From NCBI RefSeq assembly GCF_900585905.1, contig NZ_UTVH01000095.1, forward strand, positions 558,001 through 622,000: a stretch of 64,000 nt of DNA. The letters run 5' to 3'. The stretch comes from Pseudomonas viridiflava. GTDB taxonomy: Bacteria > Pseudomonadota > Gammaproteobacteria > Pseudomonadales > Pseudomonadaceae. The notes beneath the pieces are model-generated. The model saw only the letters and a program-made list of their open reading frames with translations. It was not told the DNA's origin and ran no database searches. Positions 62,601-64,000 of this stretch are shown in pieces (within the stretch, counting starts at the first letter, position 1; each line of letters starts with the position of its first letter). Position numbers and translations under genes: made by a program.

Positions 62601-63130
62601 GTATCGAGCCGGGTGATATTCAAGCCTGCCTGAGCGCCCATCCGGGTATCCAACAGGCGGTGGTGCTGGTCCGCGACGAGCCACCGGGCGGCCAGCGACT
62701 GGTGGCCTATTACACCGGCACGCTGCTGCCCATCGAGACCTTGCGCGAGCTGTTGCGCGCGCGACTGCCCGATTACATGGTGCCGGCCCTTTATGTGCAC
62801 CTGCACGAGATGCCCCTCAGTCCCAACGGCAAGCTGGATCGCAAGGCCTTGCCTGCACCGGGCGGCGATGCACTGCTGACCCGGCCTTACGAAGCACCGC
62901 AAGGGGAGACCGAAATCCTGTTCGCCAGGCTCTGGGCCGAACTGCTCGATGTAGAGCAGGTCGGGCGGCACGACAACTTTTTTGAACTGGGCGGCCACTC
63001 GCTGCTGGCGGTAAGCCTGACGGCGCGGCTGCGCCAGGAAGGTATCGAGGCCGATGTCCGGGCGCTCTTCGAACAACCTACGCTGGCGGGCTACGCAGCT
63101 ATCACGGAAAACATGGAGATTATCCTGTGA
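53624..63130 (+). CDS. syfA: Three-module lipopeptide NRPS, SyfA-like (predicted Leu-Leu-Gln/Glu)
   Basis: A 3168-residue synthetase in three C-A-T modules. C1 (about 1-430) lacks an upstream module and has H142-H-L-I-L-D147-G, fitting a lipid-loading starter C domain. A1 has core YTSGSTGQPKG at 614; T1 Ser992. C2 (about 1072-1500) has HHLTAEQGD at 1095-1103, the extended motif of dual condensation/epimerisation domains, and HHLVLD at 1217. A2 core at 1679; T2 Ser2057. C3 has the same dual motif near 2157 and HHIVVD at 2267. A3 core at 2734; T3 Ser3126. Specificity residues read DAWFLGSVV (A1), DAWFLGNVV (A2, the Pseudomonas Leu code) and DAWQVGVVD (A3, Gln/Glu-like). This matches the first three residues of syringafactin/cichofactin. 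A C-terminal peptide (ITENMEIIL) serves docking. Starter C and colour of the acyl chain are inference. Confidence 0.88.
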   Translation: MHAPVDPTFPLTTAQREIWLDQISRGNSPLYTIGGYLEVAGAMDAQALQRALTQLVAAHEGLRTVLMPGAGADGLPLQRYAAQVAIPLAVHDFSDHLDPASSAMALVNEQMQRPCVFDGRPLVEFSLIYLGTDRYWLASQAHHLILDGWGYGQMLKSLGELYTAQVAGNRLELNAPRYSDFIIDDARYHASPRFAKDKAYWLDKYQSLPEALLVSRYHNRRSTDRAPSHAWVQELPGALHARMKQFAERQNASTFHVLLAVLHVYFTRTTQRKEWVVGLPLLNRTGAHFKATLGHFAQVSAVRMAFAGGLDFGALVVEVRDALKRDFRHQRFPVSELNRSLELSREERAQLFEVSVSYELENHAYRYGEARAKAVKVSNGHEAVPLSIHLRSNSLNDDASLHMVHHRGWVDDDEAQAIAGRLLHILDQGLESPALKIEDFQLLTPVEQVHQQRWNQTQTELGDEQLIHRRIEQQARTFPDTVAAVFQGQHLTYAQLNRQANALARRLIDKGVRPDDRIAVVARRSLDTMIGLLAILKAGAAYVPIDPSHPRERLNYLLSDSAPVAVLTLSTLVDRLPPLAVPLIELDHCTRSQGTDSNPQISGLSSNNLIYVIYTSGSTGQPKGVMVEHRTLASLVDWHCAAFDVKAGSHTSCLAGFGFDAMAWEVWPTLCAGATLHLAPVQDSGEDIEAMLNWWRAQPLDVSFLPTPVAEYAFSQAEEHPTLRTLLIGGDRLRQFARNRRYAVVNSYGPTETTVVATSGQVFANGSLHIGGPIANTRVYVLDEHLRPLPPGIPGQLYIGGAGVARGYLNQPQLTQERFINDPFSDAASARMYRSGDLVAWNADGTLDYLGRNDDQVKIRGMRIEPGEIEAVLTRQEGVKDAVVLVRDFHLLAWFTETSAVDTNALHHALLALLPGYMVPRAFMRMASLPLTANGKLDRRALPDPDPADLLGYAYEAPLGEAETAIAAIWAQVLGVERVGRHTNFFELGGHSLLAVKLVEQLRKAGLQADVHVLLNQPTVAALAASNTNENKDPAFQVPENRVPPNCTRITADMLSLVALEQAAIDRIVASVPGGAANVQEIYPLAPLQEGILYHHLTAEQGDPYLLQWRLAFDSLERLLAWAAALQQVIDRHDILRTSVVWEGLESPLQVVWRSAELTLQAVDFEAQDTPIAVIDRLQQRYDARSHRLDLARAPLMRLVHAQDSSSGETVAILLFHHLVLDNTAMEVVSREMQALLSGQHSSLRTPVPYRNYVAHVNLSNDDARHAAFFGEMLGDVEEPTLPFGLREVPADGSGIEEDRRTLASDLALRLREQARHLGVSPASLMHVAWARVLGVLANRRDVVFGTVLLGRMGGEGAERALGVFINTLPLRVDTAHVIRAAVKAVHSRLAALIAHEQASLVLAQGCSGVAPGTPLFSALLNYRHSAEVKPHDGEGLWQGVRVLGGDVRSNYPLTLSVDDLGEDFDLHVLAMQGIGAERVAGWVQNTLEQLVQALEQALPLALDHVSILDADERRHLLVDFNPAGQAFAPHLTVHALIEAQVVRTPQSPALIQDGNSLTYAHLNRRANRLAHHLISLGVRPDERVALCLHRGPQRLIAMLAVLKAGAAYVPIDPVYPAERIAYLLQDSTPRLVLTEDATPTLVGACAQLNIEQADGHSHPDSNPQVQGLDAQNLAYVIYTSGSTGQPKGVMVEHRTLANLVHWHCQAFALQAGSHTASVAGFGFDAMAWEVWPALCSGAVLHLPPTHVSNEHVDELLDWWLAQPLQVSFLPTPVAEQAFRRPRQHPTLRTLLIGGDRLRQFDSDPGFAVINNYGPTETTVVATSGPVTPGGALHIGGPIANTLVYVLDEHLQPVPVGVIGELYIGGAGVARGYLNKPQMTEERFVADPFSDKTQARMYRSGDLVRWNIDGSLDYLGRNDDQVKIRGMRIELGEIEAALASQAGVKDAVVLVRGERLLAWFTQACAVEPAALREALQACLPAHMVPLAFTHLASLPLTSHGKLDRNALPDPDLHGLTGQAYEAPQGETETVMAQLWAQVLGLEQVGRHDNFFELGGHSLLAVSLVERLRNIGLNVDVRVLLGQPTVAALAASVGKGREISAPVNRVPVGCTHITPELLSLTRLDQPTIDRIVATVPGGAANVQEIYPLAPLQEGILYHHLTAGQGDPYLLQLRINIDSPERLNAVAAALRMVIARHDSLRTAVVWEGLQVPQQVVWRHADLRVEHVPLAQIDTEPGTARMDLACAPLIRLLYSPDATGPGLSATLQFHHIVVDATALEVMREEMLAHLRGEPGPALPAVPYRNYVAQARLGVSEAEHEAYFREQLGDIDTPTLPFDLRDVQGDSRSIEQARQVIPDALLRGLRSQARQLSVSVASLLHLAWGRVLAAATGNPRVVFGTVLLGRLQGGAGADRGMGMFINTLPLRIDVDTVGVREGARATHARLANLLGHEHASLAQAQRWSGVAAPLPLFSAILNYRHAAGQARQDAQHDAWQGLEILASEKHTNYPLSLDVDDLGESLRLSVTVPAEVGARRVCGYVQQVLAGMLDALENQPDRPLHGLPVLPADERQRLLADFNATEIDHDLQQTVQGLFEAQVARTPEAVALRAGSAQLSYRQLNEQANCLAHHLIELGVRPDERVAICVERGLGMVVGLLAILKAGGAYVPLDPSYPHERLHYMFKDSAPVALLTQATTRALLDDEGTPRIDLDSPTWDMQRFANPRITDLTPNHLAYVIYTSGSTGTPKGVMVEHRNLSNLVQWGSRLCPPTSVSALLHKTPISFDASVWEVFWPLSSGIALVLARPDGQRDPAYLAQVIQAFQISVVQFVPVLLQQFLDLPQSRDCHCLTDIVCGGGELTVALAEQLRQRLPQVRLHNVYGPTETTVDCSVWTLEPHQPVPASRLPIGRPISNTRLYVLDAQDQPVPLGVNGQLHIGGAGVTRGYLNLPQADAERFIDSPFVSGDRLYRSGDLVRQRADGLLEFLGRNDDQVKIHGLRIEPGDIQACLSAHPGIQQAVVLVRDEPPGGQRLVAYYTGTLLPIETLRELLRARLPDYMVPALYVHLHEMPLSPNGKLDRKALPAPGGDALLTRPYEAPQGETEILFARLWAELLDVEQVGRHDNFFELGGHSLLAVSLTARLRQEGIEADVRALFEQPTLAGYAAITENMEIIL

Positions 63131-64000
63131 GCATCAACGAACTTCTGGCGACACTCAAAGCTCACGATATCCAGCTGACGGTCAAGGATGGACAACTGGT
63201 GGTGCAGGGCAATCGCCGTGCCTTGAGCGACAACGGTTTGCTGGACCATTTGCGCGCTCACAAGCCGGCGCTGATCGAACTCATCGAACAGGGCGATTAC
63301 CGCAGTGGCAAACGCGCGGCACTGGTGTTGCCGGCCAATGGCATCACTCCGGGCTGCGAGCGGATCACGCCCGAGATGCTGTCTCTGGTCGAACTTGATC
63401 AAGGCACGATTGATGGTTTGCTCGACCTGATACCGGGCGGGGCTGCCAATGTGCAGGACGTTTATCCGCTGGCGCCCTTGCAGCAAGGCATTTTGTATCA
63501 CCACGTGACCGCCACCCAGGGCGATCCGTACGTCATGCAGGTGCAGTTCGCTTTTTCCGATCAGGCACGTCTGCAAGCATTCGCCCAGGCACTGCAAACG
63601 GTGATCGAGCGCCACGACATCCTGCGCACCTCCGTGCATTGGGACGGGCTGGAAACCCCGGTGCAGGTGGTCTGGCGTCACGCCGAACTGCAGGTTGACA
63701 GCGTATCGACCGGCGCAGGCACCACGATGGACCTGGGCCAGGCTCCGTTGATGCGCCTGGTTTGCCATGAATCCGCACCTGCGGACGGTCAAGGGGTAAA
63801 AGCCACGCTGCTGTTCCACCACATCGCGATGGACCACAGCGCCCTTGAAGTGGTGCGTCACGAAATACAGGCCTGCCTGCTCGGCCAGGCTGAGGCGCTG
63901 GGTCTGCCGGTGCCGTTTCGCAACTATGTGGGGCAGGCGCTGCTGGGTGTCAGCGAAGAAGAACACGAAGCGTTTTTTCGCGACATGCTCGCCGACCTCG
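63127..64000 (+). CDS. syfB: Second lipopeptide NRPS, SyfB-like, N-terminal part only
   Basis: The first 291 codons of a gene running off the right edge. Residues 1-55 (MSINELLATLKAHDIQLTVK through HLRAHKPALIELIE) are a TubC-type N-terminal docking domain. From about residue 80 (ERITPEMLSLVELDQG, then PGGAANVQDVYPLAPLQQG) begins a C domain with the dual C/E motif HHVTATQGD and a core HHIAMDH. It should epimerise and accept the Gln/Glu-loaded chain from SyfA. The start is GTG 63127, overlapping the syfA stop (GTGA) with GGAG eight bases upstream, so the two are coupled. Five modules and tandem thioesterases are expected downstream by family analogy. Confidence 0.85.
   Translation, partial: MSINELLATLKAHDIQLTVKDGQLVVQGNRRALSDNGLLDHLRAHKPALIELIEQGDYRSGKRAALVLPANGITPGCERITPEMLSLVELDQGTIDGLLDLIPGGAANVQDVYPLAPLQQGILYHHVTATQGDPYVMQVQFAFSDQARLQAFAQALQTVIERHDILRTSVHWDGLETPVQVVWRHAELQVDSVSTGAGTTMDLGQAPLMRLVCHESAPADGQGVKATLLFHHIAMDHSALEVVRHEIQACLLGQAEALGLPVPFRNYVGQALLGVSEEEHEAFFRDMLADL

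Overview
The window looks like a chromosomal segment of a fluorescent Pseudomonas of the P. syringae group in the wide sense. The reasons are a gacA-uvrC-pgsA-tRNA(Gly)-tRNA(Cys) block, high-GC genes with Shine-Dalgarno (SD) sequences, dispersed REP-type palindromes, and the start of a three-module NRPS whose adenylation codes and docking architecture match the syringafactin/cichofactin family of linear lipopeptides. Species is not resolved from sequence alone. No insertion sequence, complete prophage, plasmid origin or CRISPR array was seen.

Layout. 1-5.7 kb: start of an RND efflux adaptor (minus), REP palindromes, the ABC-F ATPase ybiT, small membrane proteins, a hemerythrin, a lipoprotein, a REP-bounded microsatellite array, a secreted Gly/Ser-rich protein and an uncharacterised soluble protein. 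5.8-9.2 kb: a plus-strand operon of RidA, IclR regulator, D-amino-acid deaminase-like enzyme and KDG-kinase-like sugar kinase. 9.2-18.6 kb: two small parvulins, a solitary PilT/PilU ATPase, the yejABEF (npp-type) peptide importer, and a class I DAHP synthase preceded by two aromatic-codon-rich leader ORFs and a strong terminator. 18.7-28.4 kb: a phage-type HTH/XRE divergent pair, gacA-uvrC-pgsA, tRNA-Gly, tRNA-Cys, a DUF393 protein, tRNA-Leu, a UvrA2-type ATPase, a second XRE regulator and topoisomerase IB. 28.4-36.8 kb: modABC with a clear ModE-type operator, a nitronate monooxygenase-like flavoprotein coupled to an Ada protein that lacks three of its four zinc cysteines, copCD, and a GlxA-type AraC regulator divergent from a DJ-1/PfpI enzyme. 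36.9-45.7 kb: a GH13 trehalose-synthase-like enzyme, an orphan sensor kinase coupled to a DUF3830 protein, small envelope proteins, the NHEJ ligase LigD and a YghA-like SDR. 45.8-52.4 kb: a REPIN, a TonB-dependent siderophore receptor, a HAD hydrolase, a DUF1349 protein, an HxlR/SDR pair and a DUF2252 protein. 52.5-64 kb: the LuxR-type regulator (syfR-like), syfA-like (3 modules) and the start of syfB-like.

How it works together. The lipopeptide cluster at the right edge is the main biosynthetic system: a starter C domain should load a 3-hydroxy fatty acid, the three modules are predicted to add Leu, Leu and Gln/Glu, and the following dual C/E domains should convert each to the D form before hand-off to SyfB through a TubC-type docking pair. 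GacA, a known activator of lipopeptide production in pseudomonads, is about 33 kb away. The most unusual regulatory structure is upstream of the DAHP synthase gene, where two tandem leader peptides rich in Tyr, Phe and Trp codons flank an intrinsic terminator.
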